This document shows positions 17,476 to 24,930 of a stretch of DNA of 64,000 nt, one piece after another. A program made the translations under genes and the position numbers. How positions within the stretch are numbered: position 1 is the stretch's first letter; every line of letters starts with the position of its first letter. The DNA comes from Streptomyces populi (GTDB lineage Bacteria > Actinomycetota > Actinomycetes > Streptomycetales > Streptomycetaceae). Under the pieces are notes generated by a model. It made no database searches. It was not told the DNA's origin and saw only the letters and a list, made by a program, of their open reading frames with translations. The stretch lies in the NCBI RefSeq assembly GCF_002911015.1, contig NZ_KZ626862.1, positions 34,438-98,437 of the forward strand. Direction: 5' to 3'.

Positions 17476-18122
17476 GACGTCGACTCGTCCGGCTCGGCGG
17501 CGCCGACGGCTTCCGTCGTGGCCGCCGTCTCCGTACGTACGGACGGCGGCGGGCCGGGCAGAAGACGGTGCGCGGGCCGGTCGGGAGAGGTCATGCAGGC
17601 CGACAGCGGCCCACCCGGCGCGCGGATCGCCGTAACGGCATGAGCAAGGAAGTCCCGGTGCCACACGAACAGGCCGGAGAGCCCGGATTCAGGGTCCTTG
17701 TGCTGCTGGTAGGCGAGCCACAGGGCATGGAGCCAGGCCACGACGTCGTCGTGCTCCTGCCACTGCAGGCACCAGGGCGCCGCGGTGGTGACCTCCGCCC
17801 CGTAGACCGGAAGGAAGAAGTCGTCGACCCAGTCCGACAGGGCGTCGAGTTCGTCCTCGCGTTCCTCTCCGTCCAGTTCCAGGATCGGGCGAGGCTCCGG
17901 CGGAGCCGCAGGAGCCGGCCGGCCGAGCCCCTGCATGCCGAAGGCCGCGAACGGCGATCCGCCCGGCGCCGGAGCGGACGCGAGATGATCGAGTTGCTGG
18001 GCCTGCTGCGCCGACTGCTCCATGAGCCGTCGGACGCTTGCCTCGATCCCCTCCAATTGCGGGTCCGGAACGCGAACCGGCTCCCGTTTCCCGCTGTCTG
18101 CGGGCTCTATGGATTCAGGCAT
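17472..18122 (-). CDS. DUF4913 protein
   Basis: 216 residues. The core (about 85-185) matches DUF4913: LSDWVDDFFLPVYGAEV, WCLQWQEHDDVVAWLHALWL, GLFVWHRDFLAHAV. N-terminal 80 residues contain a coiled-coil-like stretch (SVRRLMEQSAQQAQQLDHLA) and a low-complexity linker. The C terminus is disordered. DUF4913 genes are common on actinobacterial plasmids and conjugative elements. Function unknown. ATG 18122 is preceded at some distance by AGGAG, and a shared upstream element lies at 18203. It is coupled to the RelE-fold gene. Confidence 0.75.
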   Translation of the reverse strand: MPESIEPADSGKREPVRVPDPQLEGIEASVRRLMEQSAQQAQQLDHLASAPAPGGSPFAAFGMQGLGRPAPAAPPEPRPILELDGEEREDELDALSDWVDDFFLPVYGAEVTTAAPWCLQWQEHDDVVAWLHALWLAYQQHKDPESGLSGLFVWHRDFLAHAVTAIRAPGGPLSACMTSPDRPAHRLLPGPPPSVRTETAATTEAVGAAEPDESTS

Positions 18123-18202
18123 GAAAAGTACGGTCTCCTACGAGATGTGAGATGACAGATGAGCGGGATCCACGGCACATAACCCGCCGGAGGGTTGCAC
18201 TA

Positions 18203-18227
18203 CTGAACTTGAACGGGCGATGTCTGG
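18203..18227 (-). promoter_or_regulatory. Upstream element shared with the DUF4253 gene (copy 1)
   Basis: Read toward the DUF4913 gene this is GACATCGCCCGTTCAAGTTC plus AG, about 80 bases before the start. An almost identical copy (23 of 25 bases) stands at 18878-18902 about 100 bases before the DUF4253 gene, facing that gene. Same motif, same direction relative to each gene: probably a shared promoter or activator site. Confidence 0.5.
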
Positions 18228-18373
18228 TCGGTTGGCCTGATGGGGGCTGGCTGCCTCGCCGCGCTGGCCTTGCCATCCACGAGTAACGAACCCGAGGAAC
18301 GGCTGGCCTGCCACGTGGCCCTACGATCACGGCACCCCGCCGAACGCTTGTGCCCGACGAATTGAGTGAGCCC

Positions 18374-18841
18374 ATGAGCGACGACGTCCTGTCGAGCATT
18401 CCGACCGATCCCCAGTGGCAGCCCGACCGGCCGGCGGCCGAGCGGACCGCTGCGCTCGCCGCGGACCTGGCTCCTGGCCTGTCCGATGGAGTGGATGTCG
18501 AGATCGACGTCACCTGGCACGACGCCCTCACCCCCGTCGACTGCGGCGAGAACCTGGAACGGATCGGCTGCCCGCACTGCGGTGCCTCGATCGACCTCGA
18601 GTGGTACGCCGACCTGGTGGAAAGCCACTGCGAGGACGGCTTCGCCACCCTGGCCGTAGAAGTGCCGTGCTGCGGTGCCGCCACGTCGCTGGACGTATTG
18701 GACTACGCGTGGCCGTGCGGCTTCGCCCGCTTCGAGATCGCCATCTGGAACCCCGAACGTGACTGGTTCGACGACGAGGAACTGGCCACTATCGGCGACA
18801 CACTCGGGCACCCGGTGAAGCAGATCAGAGCCCACATCTGA
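18374..18841 (+). CDS. Hypothetical protein with CPHC motif
   Basis: 155 residues from ATG 18374. GTG 18350 is an alternative. The centre has CPHCGASIDLEWYADLV followed about 30 residues on by VPCCGAATSLDVLDYAW, so four cysteines could bind a zinc ion. The N terminus is a disordered linker and the C terminus contains NPERDWFDDEELATIG. No family recognised. It is a single gene between two copies of the element at 18203 and 18878. Confidence 0.6.
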   Translation: MSDDVLSSIPTDPQWQPDRPAAERTAALAADLAPGLSDGVDVEIDVTWHDALTPVDCGENLERIGCPHCGASIDLEWYADLVESHCEDGFATLAVEVPCCGAATSLDVLDYAWPCGFARFEIAIWNPERDWFDDEELATIGDTLGHPVKQIRAHI

Positions 18842-18877
18842 CTCAGGTCTCAACAGGAACCGAGTGCGGCCGTCCAG

Positions 18878-18902
18878 CCCGACATCACCCGTTCAAGTTC
18901 AG
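18878..18902 (+). promoter_or_regulatory. Upstream element shared with the DUF4913 gene (copy 2)
   Basis: GACATCACCCGTTCAAGTTC plus AG, the inverted partner of the element at 18203. It lies between the gene ending at 18841 and the DUF4253 start at 19001. Confidence 0.5.
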
Positions 18903-19000
18903 CAGACGCTGCAAGAGGCCTCGGTCGGATCGCTGAAAACGGAAGTCTGCTCGGATCCGGGGGCAGCTGCGTTGTCGGTACCACCGTCTACGGTGCGCTC

Positions 19001-19780
19001 ATGTCGTTTGCCCTGCCCGATGGTCTGCCACGCGGCCAGTTCCTGCCTTCCGAGCTCCCGCGCGTGTGGGTCTCCGACGAGTTTCCTCGGAACGTCGAGG
19101 AGTTGTGGCCTCGCCTGCTGAGCGAGCAGAGTGCATACGGCCTGGTTCCGCTGCTCTGCCAGCCCGATGCCATGGGAACACCGCTCAGCTTGGAGCAGGT
19201 CGACGCCGTCAGCCTGGAGGAGGAACTGGCTGCGGACTTCGCCGAATACCGGCGCAGACGGCTGCCCTGGTGGACGGACCCGACACCGGTCCTGGCACCT
19301 GAAGGAATCGAGCCGTGGCCCCATGACCCCGGACCGCCCTTCGAACAATGGCCGGGCCTGGCACCGTCCATGCCGACTACACCCGCAAGCCCGTCGCCCG
19401 AGGAGGCAGCGTCGAACCTGTTGGCGTGGCTGGTCAAAAGGGGCCTGCTGTACGAGTGTCGTCTGGCGCTCGTTCCCGCCCGTCGCGGCAGCGATGCTCT
19501 GGCCTTGATCGGCTGGTCCGGAGGGGGATACCTGCCTCTGCTGTGTGCGCTCACACGGAGCTGGGAGGACCGCTTTGGCGCACAGGTCGTGGCGGTGTTC
19601 GGCAGCGAGGTGTACGTCTCGGCCGCGAGACCTCCCGTTGAAGCAGAGCACGCAAATCTGCTCGCTCTGGAGCACGTGCTGTCGACCGCGGACAACATCG
19701 TCGATGACCCGCCCACGCCGTTCCCCGAGTACGCGATGGACCTCCCGGGACGGACCTTCTGGTCGTTCTGGTGGGACTAG
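19001..19780 (+). CDS. DUF4253 protein
   Basis: 259 residues. The C-terminal 110 residues fit DUF4253: ALIGWSGGGYLPLLCALTRS, WEDRFGAQVVAVFGSEVYVS, ARPPVEAEHANLLALEHVL, with the closing FWSFWWD. The N-terminal half (GLVPLLCQPD, then EELAADFAEYRRRRLPWW) is the usual family extension. Function is unknown. Members are widespread in Streptomyces and some are associated with immunity-type gene sets. ATG 19001 is the only reasonable start. Convergent with the methyltransferase gene, with 132 bases between them that hold no clear feature. Confidence 0.8.
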   Translation: MSFALPDGLPRGQFLPSELPRVWVSDEFPRNVEELWPRLLSEQSAYGLVPLLCQPDAMGTPLSLEQVDAVSLEEELAADFAEYRRRRLPWWTDPTPVLAPEGIEPWPHDPGPPFEQWPGLAPSMPTTPASPSPEEAASNLLAWLVKRGLLYECRLALVPARRGSDALALIGWSGGGYLPLLCALTRSWEDRFGAQVVAVFGSEVYVSAARPPVEAEHANLLALEHVLSTADNIVDDPPTPFPEYAMDLPGRTFWSFWWD

Positions 19781-19912
19781 CCCCGGCAAACCAGCACGCA
19801 GGACAGCTCGCAGCCACGGCCGATGCAGCCCACAACGCGCTGAGCCTCCCCGTCAGCGCCGAGCTCACAACCGCGGGCGGCGGCGCCAAGCATGTCATTG
19901 TGCTAGCCGCTT

Positions 19913-20668
19913 TCAGACGGCGAGAACCACGTCGTCCTGGGTGAGTGTTTCGCGGATCGTCTCGGTGAGCCGGTCGGCCGCGATCGACGCGTAGTGCTCG
20001 GTCTTCTCCACACCGATGAAGTCGCGGCCTTCCAGCAGGGCGGCGACGCCCGTGGAGCCGGAGCCGGCACAGAAATCGAGCACCGTGCCACCATCAGGGC
20101 TGATCTTGACCAGCTCGCGCATTACCTCGACCGGCTTCTGCGTGATGTGCTGACGCTTCGCCCCCGAGGGCTGCGAGGCGCTGTAGAGACCGGGCAGGTA
20201 GACGGGGTTACAGGAGCCGTCGATCGCTCCCTTCGACGCCCAGACGATGAATTCACAGTTCTGGGTGAACCGGCCCTTCTGTGGCCTGGCCTGCGGCTTG
20301 TGCCAGGCCAGCACCCCACGCCACAGCCATCCAGCCGCCTGGATCGCGTCCGTCGTGGTGGGGAGCTGACGCCAGTCGGTGAACAGCAACGCGGTGCCGC
20401 CAGCCTTCGTGAGGCGGTGGGCTTCGGTCATGATCTGCGTCAGCCAAAACCCGTACGACCTTTGGTCCATGTTCTCGCCGGTGAAGTCCGGCAGCGCGTG
20501 CTGGGCGTCGGCGGAGGTGTACTTCTGCTTCGCGGAGCGGGTGGTGCGCTCCTTCGCGGTCCGGCCCCCGCTGTTGTACGGCGGGTCGGTGATGACGGAG
20601 TCGACGCAGCCGTCCGGGAGGCCGGTGAGAACACTGAGGGCGTCGCCCTGATGCAGGGAAAAAGGCAA
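19913..20668 (-). CDS. DNA methyltransferase, beta-class (N4-cytosine or N6-adenine)
   Basis: 251 residues from TTG 20668 (AGGGG seven bases upstream). The motif order gives the class: catalytic DPPY (residues 28-31, SVITDPPYNSGG) comes first, and the AdoMet-binding FxGxG-type motif LDFCAGSGSTGVAAL follows near residue 205. HITQKPVEVM is the usual segment before it. No restriction endonuclease gene is adjacent, so it is an orphan enzyme. On a mobile element it could protect DNA from host restriction. Specificity cannot be inferred. Confidence 0.85.
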   Translation of the reverse strand: MPFSLHQGDALSVLTGLPDGCVDSVITDPPYNSGGRTAKERTTRSAKQKYTSADAQHALPDFTGENMDQRSYGFWLTQIMTEAHRLTKAGGTALLFTDWRQLPTTTDAIQAAGWLWRGVLAWHKPQARPQKGRFTQNCEFIVWASKGAIDGSCNPVYLPGLYSASQPSGAKRQHITQKPVEVMRELVKISPDGGTVLDFCAGSGSTGVAALLEGRDFIGVEKTEHYASIAADRLTETIRETLTQDDVVLAV

Positions 20669-21119
20669 AGAGGAACCCCTATTCGGGTGCGGAATCGCGG
20701 AGGGAACTACCCGTCTCGTACAGGAGTCCTCGCGGGACGGAAGTGGGAATACGAAAGCCCAGAGCCCAGACCAAGGAGGGCGAGGGGAGTCCAAAAAACT
20801 GTAGAGGCGAATCCGTCGACGACCAAGAAGTGCCCTGCTGGGGTGCCGGATTCCGGCACGTCACGCCGACTTTTTGGTCAACCGCCGATCCGTACCTAAT
20901 GTTTTTGAACCGCCCGACACATACCGCCGCTGGATACCCCCGCCACACCTCACAGAGGTACCCCCTGTCCTGGCACACCTGGCTCACGGTCCGGCCTCTC
21001 GGAGCGAGTGGCAACTCGCCCGCGCCGGTCCACCCCGATCTCCCACCCCGGCCACCGCGCCCTTCCAACACGCCTCGCGCACCCGGCCCGCCGGACACCG
21101 CACGCCGAAGGACACGTTC
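20669..21119. promoter_or_regulatory. Divergent promoter region of the conjugation-like block
   Basis: 451 bases between the divergent methyltransferase gene and the leader peptide at 21120, with no convincing gene. It holds the palindrome at 20843 and, at 20872-20890, TTTGGTCAACCGCCGATC, which matches 16 of 19 bases of the right arm of the palindrome at 15874. An AT-richer stretch (20870-20905) may contain promoter elements. Confidence 0.5.
20843..20859. promoter_or_regulatory. Operator-like palindrome
   Basis: GTGCCGGA, T, TCCGGCAC: perfect 8-base arms around one base, in the divergent region before the conjugation-like block. Its short centre suits a dimeric repressor site rather than a terminator. 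The cognate regulator is not identified. Confidence 0.55.
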
Positions 21120-21182
21120 ATGACGTCTCGCTACCCACCCTCACCCAAAATCGCTGACTGGCGAGCGGTCCGCTCCGGTTGA
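21120..21182 (+). CDS. 20-residue leader peptide coupled to the peptidoglycan hydrolase
   Basis: ATG 21120 has AAGGA seven bases upstream and opens MTSRYPPSPKIADWRAVRSG, stopping at TGA 21180-21182. That stop shares TTGA with the TTG start of the next gene. The downstream TTG has no ribosome site of its own outside this frame, so translation of the leader probably delivers ribosomes to it. Two Arg-rich stretches, no hydrophobic segment. Confidence 0.5.
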   Translation: MTSRYPPSPKIADWRAVRSG

Positions 21183-22297
21183 AGGCGCTCACCGCCGGCA
21201 TCGGCGTCGTCTTCCTCTCCCCCGTCCTGATCGCCAGCACCGGCATGATGCTCGCTTCCTCCGCCGACGCCGTGCAGAGCAGCAGCTCCTTCAGCGACTG
21301 TCTGAGCGACATCGACACGGACAAGATCGCCGAACAGGTCACCAAGATCCTCGACGGCGCGTCCGGCAAAGACGTCCATGTCGAGGGCCTGGACCTGCCC
21401 GCCGAGCAGGTCCCCAACGCGCAGACGATCGTGGCCGCGGGCCTCTCGCTCGACGTTCCCAAGAAGGGGCAGATCATCGCGCTCGCCACGGCGATGCAGG
21501 AGAGCCGGCTGCGCAACCTCAACTACGGCGACCGCGACTCCCTCGGCCTGTTCCAGCAGCGTCCCTCCCAGGGCTGGGGCAGTGCCCAGCAGATCCGCGA
21601 TCCGGTCTACGCCTCCGAGCAGTTCTACAAGCACTTGCTCAAGGTGGACGGCTGGCAGCAGATGACCGTCACCCAGGCCGCCCAAGCCGTGCAGAAGTCT
21701 GGGCTGCCGGACGCGTACGCGCAGTGGGAGAACCTGGCCACCGCGCTGCAGGAAGCCATCGCCAAGACCTTCCCGGGCGGCGGCAAGGGTGCGGACCAGG
21801 GCAAGCAGCCGTCGACCGACGCGAGCGGCTGCACTCCGGGCCAGGACGGTTCCGGCTTCGGCCACATCCCCGAGGGGAGCATCCCCAAGGGGTACAAGAT
21901 CCCCGAGAACGCCGATCCAAAAGCGCGCAAGGCCATCGAGTGGGCGATGCAGCAGCTCGGCACGCTCTACCAGTGGGGCGGGTCCTGCACCAACGCGCAC
22001 GGTCCCGACCCCATGGGCCGCTGCGACTGCTCCAGCCTGATGCAGCAGGCGTACGCCCACGCCGGCGTCACACTCACCCGCACCACGTACACGCAGGTCA
22101 ACGAGGGCAAGACAGTATCGCCCGCCCAGCTCAAGCCCGGTGACCTGATCTTCACCCGCGGCACCGCGGCCCGGCCCGAGCACGTCGGCATGTACATGGG
22201 CGAGGGCCTCGTGATCGAGGCGCCCCGCACCACCAAGCCGGTCCGGATCACCCCGATCAAGGACTGGACGATCCTCGCCGCCCGCCGCGTCCTGTGA
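21179..22297 (+). CDS. Bifunctional peptidoglycan hydrolase (lytic transglycosylase-like plus NlpC/P60)
   Basis: 372 residues. Residues 1-30 are a signal or membrane anchor (ALTAGIGVVFLSPVLIAS). Residues about 80-165 resemble a lytic transglycosylase core with the catalytic-type Glu108 in ATAMQESRLRNL and SLGLFQQRPSQGWG. Residues about 245-372 are an NlpC/P60 peptidase with Cys284 in CDCSSLMQQAYAHAG and His335 in EHVGMYMG. Such proteins open the cell wall for conjugation machinery (VirB1/TcpG-like role). Start TTG 21179 is coupled to the leader peptide. First main gene of the plus-strand block. Confidence 0.85.
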   Translation: MKALTAGIGVVFLSPVLIASTGMMLASSADAVQSSSSFSDCLSDIDTDKIAEQVTKILDGASGKDVHVEGLDLPAEQVPNAQTIVAAGLSLDVPKKGQIIALATAMQESRLRNLNYGDRDSLGLFQQRPSQGWGSAQQIRDPVYASEQFYKHLLKVDGWQQMTVTQAAQAVQKSGLPDAYAQWENLATALQEAIAKTFPGGGKGADQGKQPSTDASGCTPGQDGSGFGHIPEGSIPKGYKIPENADPKARKAIEWAMQQLGTLYQWGGSCTNAHGPDPMGRCDCSSLMQQAYAHAGVTLTRTTYTQVNEGKTVSPAQLKPGDLIFTRGTAARPEHVGMYMGEGLVIEAPRTTKPVRITPIKDWTILAARRVL

Positions 22298-22435
22298 CTC
22301 CGCCCCCGCCCGGACACCTCTTCGGGCAGGGCCAGCGCCGCGGCCTCTTCCGCACCCCTCGCGTACCTCCCCCTCCCTTCCCCCTTCCTGTCGGCCCTCG
22401 CCTGGCCCGCGTATGCAAGGAGCCCCGCCACACCT

Positions 22436-22750
22436 ATGTCCGTCCCTCTCGCAGACCGTGTCATCCGGCTCGCCTACGACCCAGGAATCTCGCCCAAGGG
22501 TGGTGGCCTGCCCGGCCTGAGCGTGCTGAAGAACGTCGTCAACAGCATCAACATGTTCGGGATCATCGCCGTCGTCGGCGCTCTCGCCGTCTCGCTGGGT
22601 GTATGGGCCTGGGGGCACCACACCGGTGGTCACCAGGCCGAAGCCAACGGTAAAAAGGGCGCGGTCGTGGCCGCGGGCGCTGCCCTCGGTCTGGGTGCCG
22701 CGAACGGAATCGTGGCCTTCTTCTCTGACCTCGGGTCGCAGGTCCACTGA
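22436..22750 (+). CDS. Small two-helix membrane protein of the conjugation block (DUF6112-like)
   Basis: 104 residues with two membrane segments (FGIIAVVGALAVSLGVWAW and VVAAGAALGLGAANGIVAFF) separated by GHHTGGHQAEANGKKG. Size, topology and place resemble VirB2/TrbC pilin-like subunits, and the sequence looks like the actinobacterial family I know as DUF6112. The family number is from memory. It overlaps the next start by one base (TGATG). Confidence 0.7.
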   Translation: MSVPLADRVIRLAYDPGISPKGGGLPGLSVLKNVVNSINMFGIIAVVGALAVSLGVWAWGHHTGGHQAEANGKKGAVVAAGAALGLGAANGIVAFFSDLGSQVH

Positions 22751-23442
22751 TGCGGAAACGACCCCACTCCTTTTTGCTGTCCTCATACGGCGCGGGCTGG
22801 TCAGCCAACCGGCGCGTCGCGATCGTCACCTGCGTCGTCGCCGTCCTGCTCGCCATCGCCGGGATCGTCGCCCTGCTGGCCGACAGCGGGAACAGCCACC
22901 AAGCCCCGGACACCACCGCGCCCGCCCCAGGTGATAGCCCGTCCTCCACCGAGGCCGCCCCGAAGCCGTCCTCCGGACCCGGGTCAGTGCCCAATCCCCC
23001 GCAGATCGCCGAGCCGGTCGCCTACGCCAGGGCAGCGGCGCAGATGCTGTGGTCCTACGACACCCGCGACACCAGCCGCGACCAGCAGCTCGCCGGCATG
23101 CGCGCCTGGATGACCCCGGAGACCAAGTACGCCGACTGGACCTCGGTCTCGAGCCAGGTTCCCGATCCGGTGCTGTGGTCGCGGATGGCCGACCAGGACC
23201 AGCACGCCACCGCCAGCGTCACGGAGGGCCACTACCCCTCCGCGTTCAAGCAGGCGCTGGCCGAGGACCCGTCCGCGATCACCGAGGCGTACATCTATGT
23301 CGTCACCGTCAACGGCAAGCAGCAGATCGCCTGGAAGAAGGGCGGGGGCGGAGCCGAGGAGCGCGCCGTGACCCTCGCAGTCCAGTGTCGCCCGAGCCGC
23401 GACTGCGCCTTGGCCGCCATCGCCCCGAGCGTCACGCAGTGA
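22750..23442 (+). CDS. VirB8/TcpC-like conjugation protein
   Basis: 230 residues: a short basic N terminus, one membrane helix (VAIVTCVVAVLLAIAGIVALL, residues about 23-43), a Pro/Ser linker to about 80, then an alpha+beta domain of 145 residues that fits the NTF2-like VirB8/TcpC periplasmic fold (VAYARAAAQMLWSYDTRD, YIYVVTVNGKQQIAW). It should sit in the membrane as an assembly factor of the secretion channel. The fold is assigned by topology and position only. Confidence 0.65.
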   Translation: MRKRPHSFLLSSYGAGWSANRRVAIVTCVVAVLLAIAGIVALLADSGNSHQAPDTTAPAPGDSPSSTEAAPKPSSGPGSVPNPPQIAEPVAYARAAAQMLWSYDTRDTSRDQQLAGMRAWMTPETKYADWTSVSSQVPDPVLWSRMADQDQHATASVTEGHYPSAFKQALAEDPSAITEAYIYVVTVNGKQQIAWKKGGGGAEERAVTLAVQCRPSRDCALAAIAPSVTQ

Positions 23443-23478
23443 CCCGCGCCTGGGACACGAAAGGAGGAGTAACTCCTC

Positions 23479-24849
23479 GTGGGTTTCTGTGATTACCCCC
23501 TGGCAGACAAGCTGTGCGCCGTCGGCGACGCGGTGGATTTCGCCTCGGACCCCGGCAAGGCCATCGGCGACTGGATGGCGAAGTCCGCCGGTGAACTGGC
23601 AGCCGCCGCAGCCGATTTGGCCGCCGAGGCGGTCGACACCACCACGAAGGTGGACCTCAACGCATCGTGGTTCGTCGACAACTACGAGACGCTGCTGCCA
23701 CTGGGCCTGGTCCTGCTGGTCGCCACGTTCTGCGCGCAGCTGGTGCGGGCCGCCGTCCGGCGCGACGGACAAGCGCTGACCCAGGCGTTCACCGGCACCA
23801 TGAGCGGCGTCCTGTTCGCCTTCTGCGCCATCTCTCTGACCACGGTCGCCGTCGAAGTGGTCGACGCCGTCAGCGCCGGCCTGTTCAAGACCGCCCACCT
23901 GAACATCGAGTCGGCCGTTCGACGCATCGTGAAGGTCAACCAGATCCCGGGGCTGTCCGGGCTGGGCTGGCTCGTCGCGGTCGTCGTCGGCCTCGGCGCC
24001 GCCATCGGGGCCTTCCTCTACTGGTGCGTGATGATGGTCCGCAAGGTCGGCATCCTCGTCATGGTCACGCTGGCCGTCTTCGCGTCCGCAGGCGGCGGCT
24101 GGGAGGCCGCACGGCGCTGGCGCCGGGGCTGGATCGAGGCCACCGCCACTCTTGTCGCCTCGAAGTTGCTGATGACCGTGATCTTCGTACTCGGCATCGC
24201 TGCCATGGGCGAGACCGAGGCCAAGGACGGCATCGCTGCCCTCGCCGACGTCATGTCCGGCACCGTGATCATGGTCCTGGTGCTGTTGTGCCCGTACGCC
24301 GTCTTCAAGTTCGTCCACTGGGCGGCCGACGGGACCGACGGCGAGTCCATCCACCGTGCCGGCGGTGCCGGAGCGCAGATCGCCAAGGCTCATGCCGAGA
24401 AGGCCGCCCGTAAGGCTGCGGCAGCTGTGGCCACCGTCGGAACCGGTGGCGCTGCCGCCGGAGCGGGTGCCGCACCGCAGGGCCCCGACACCGCTGGTGG
24501 TTTCCCCGGCGACATCGCCGCCAACCCGACCGGCGGAGGCGGAGAGGGGAAGGAAGGTTCGCAGGGCGGCGGAACGGTCGGTTCGCCCGGTGGCGATGCC
24601 ATCAAGTCCGGTCTGGAGAAGGCCGTTCAGTCGGCGCCGACGAGCGTGTCCGACGACACCGGCGGCCAGGTGGGTGGCAGCCCAGGATCTGGCGGATCCG
24701 GGGCGAACGCTACGTCCGGCCTGGGCGGCGGATGGCGGTCCGCACCGCCGACCACGACCCCGCCGCCGCAGGGCGCGCCACCGTCCTCCGGCTCGCAGAA
24801 CGCCACGTCCAACGGGGTGAGCGGACCGCCGCCTCCGACCGGCCTCTGA
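23479..24849 (+). CDS. VirB6/TrbL-like polytopic membrane protein
   Basis: 456 residues from GTG 23479 behind a strong AGGAGGAG site. Signal-like start, then about seven to eight hydrophobic segments between residues 70 and 290 (LLPLGLVLLVATFCAQLV, GWLVAVVVGLGAAIGAFLYW, VGILVMVTLAVFASAG, LLMTVIFVLGIAAMG). The last 150 residues are a Gly/Ala/Pro-rich cytoplasmic or exported tail. This is the VirB6/TrbL plan for the inner channel of a type IV secretion system. Located between the VirB8-like gene and the VirB4-like pair. Confidence 0.8.
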   Translation: MGFCDYPLADKLCAVGDAVDFASDPGKAIGDWMAKSAGELAAAAADLAAEAVDTTTKVDLNASWFVDNYETLLPLGLVLLVATFCAQLVRAAVRRDGQALTQAFTGTMSGVLFAFCAISLTTVAVEVVDAVSAGLFKTAHLNIESAVRRIVKVNQIPGLSGLGWLVAVVVGLGAAIGAFLYWCVMMVRKVGILVMVTLAVFASAGGGWEAARRWRRGWIEATATLVASKLLMTVIFVLGIAAMGETEAKDGIAALADVMSGTVIMVLVLLCPYAVFKFVHWAADGTDGESIHRAGGAGAQIAKAHAEKAARKAAAAVATVGTGGAAAGAGAAPQGPDTAGGFPGDIAANPTGGGGEGKEGSQGGGTVGSPGGDAIKSGLEKAVQSAPTSVSDDTGGQVGGSPGSGGSGANATSGLGGGWRSAPPTTTPPPQGAPPSSGSQNATSNGVSGPPPPTGL

Positions 24850-24930
24850 TCACCTGCCCGTCTGCCGGGGGCGGGACGTGCACCGCGCCTCCCGCCCCCG
24901 GGTTCCACTCGCGCCTCCAGGACCCGCCCT

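Noticed and set aside
18200..18853. 217-codon minus-strand ORF over the CPHC gene
   Set aside because: Antisense frame without a ribosome site. The plus frame has the CPHC and CCG cysteine motifs and a sensible start.
20743..21123. 126-codon plus-strand ORF before the leader peptide
   Set aside because: Low-complexity Pro/Arg composition. The region contains a perfect operator-like palindrome and looks like a promoter region.
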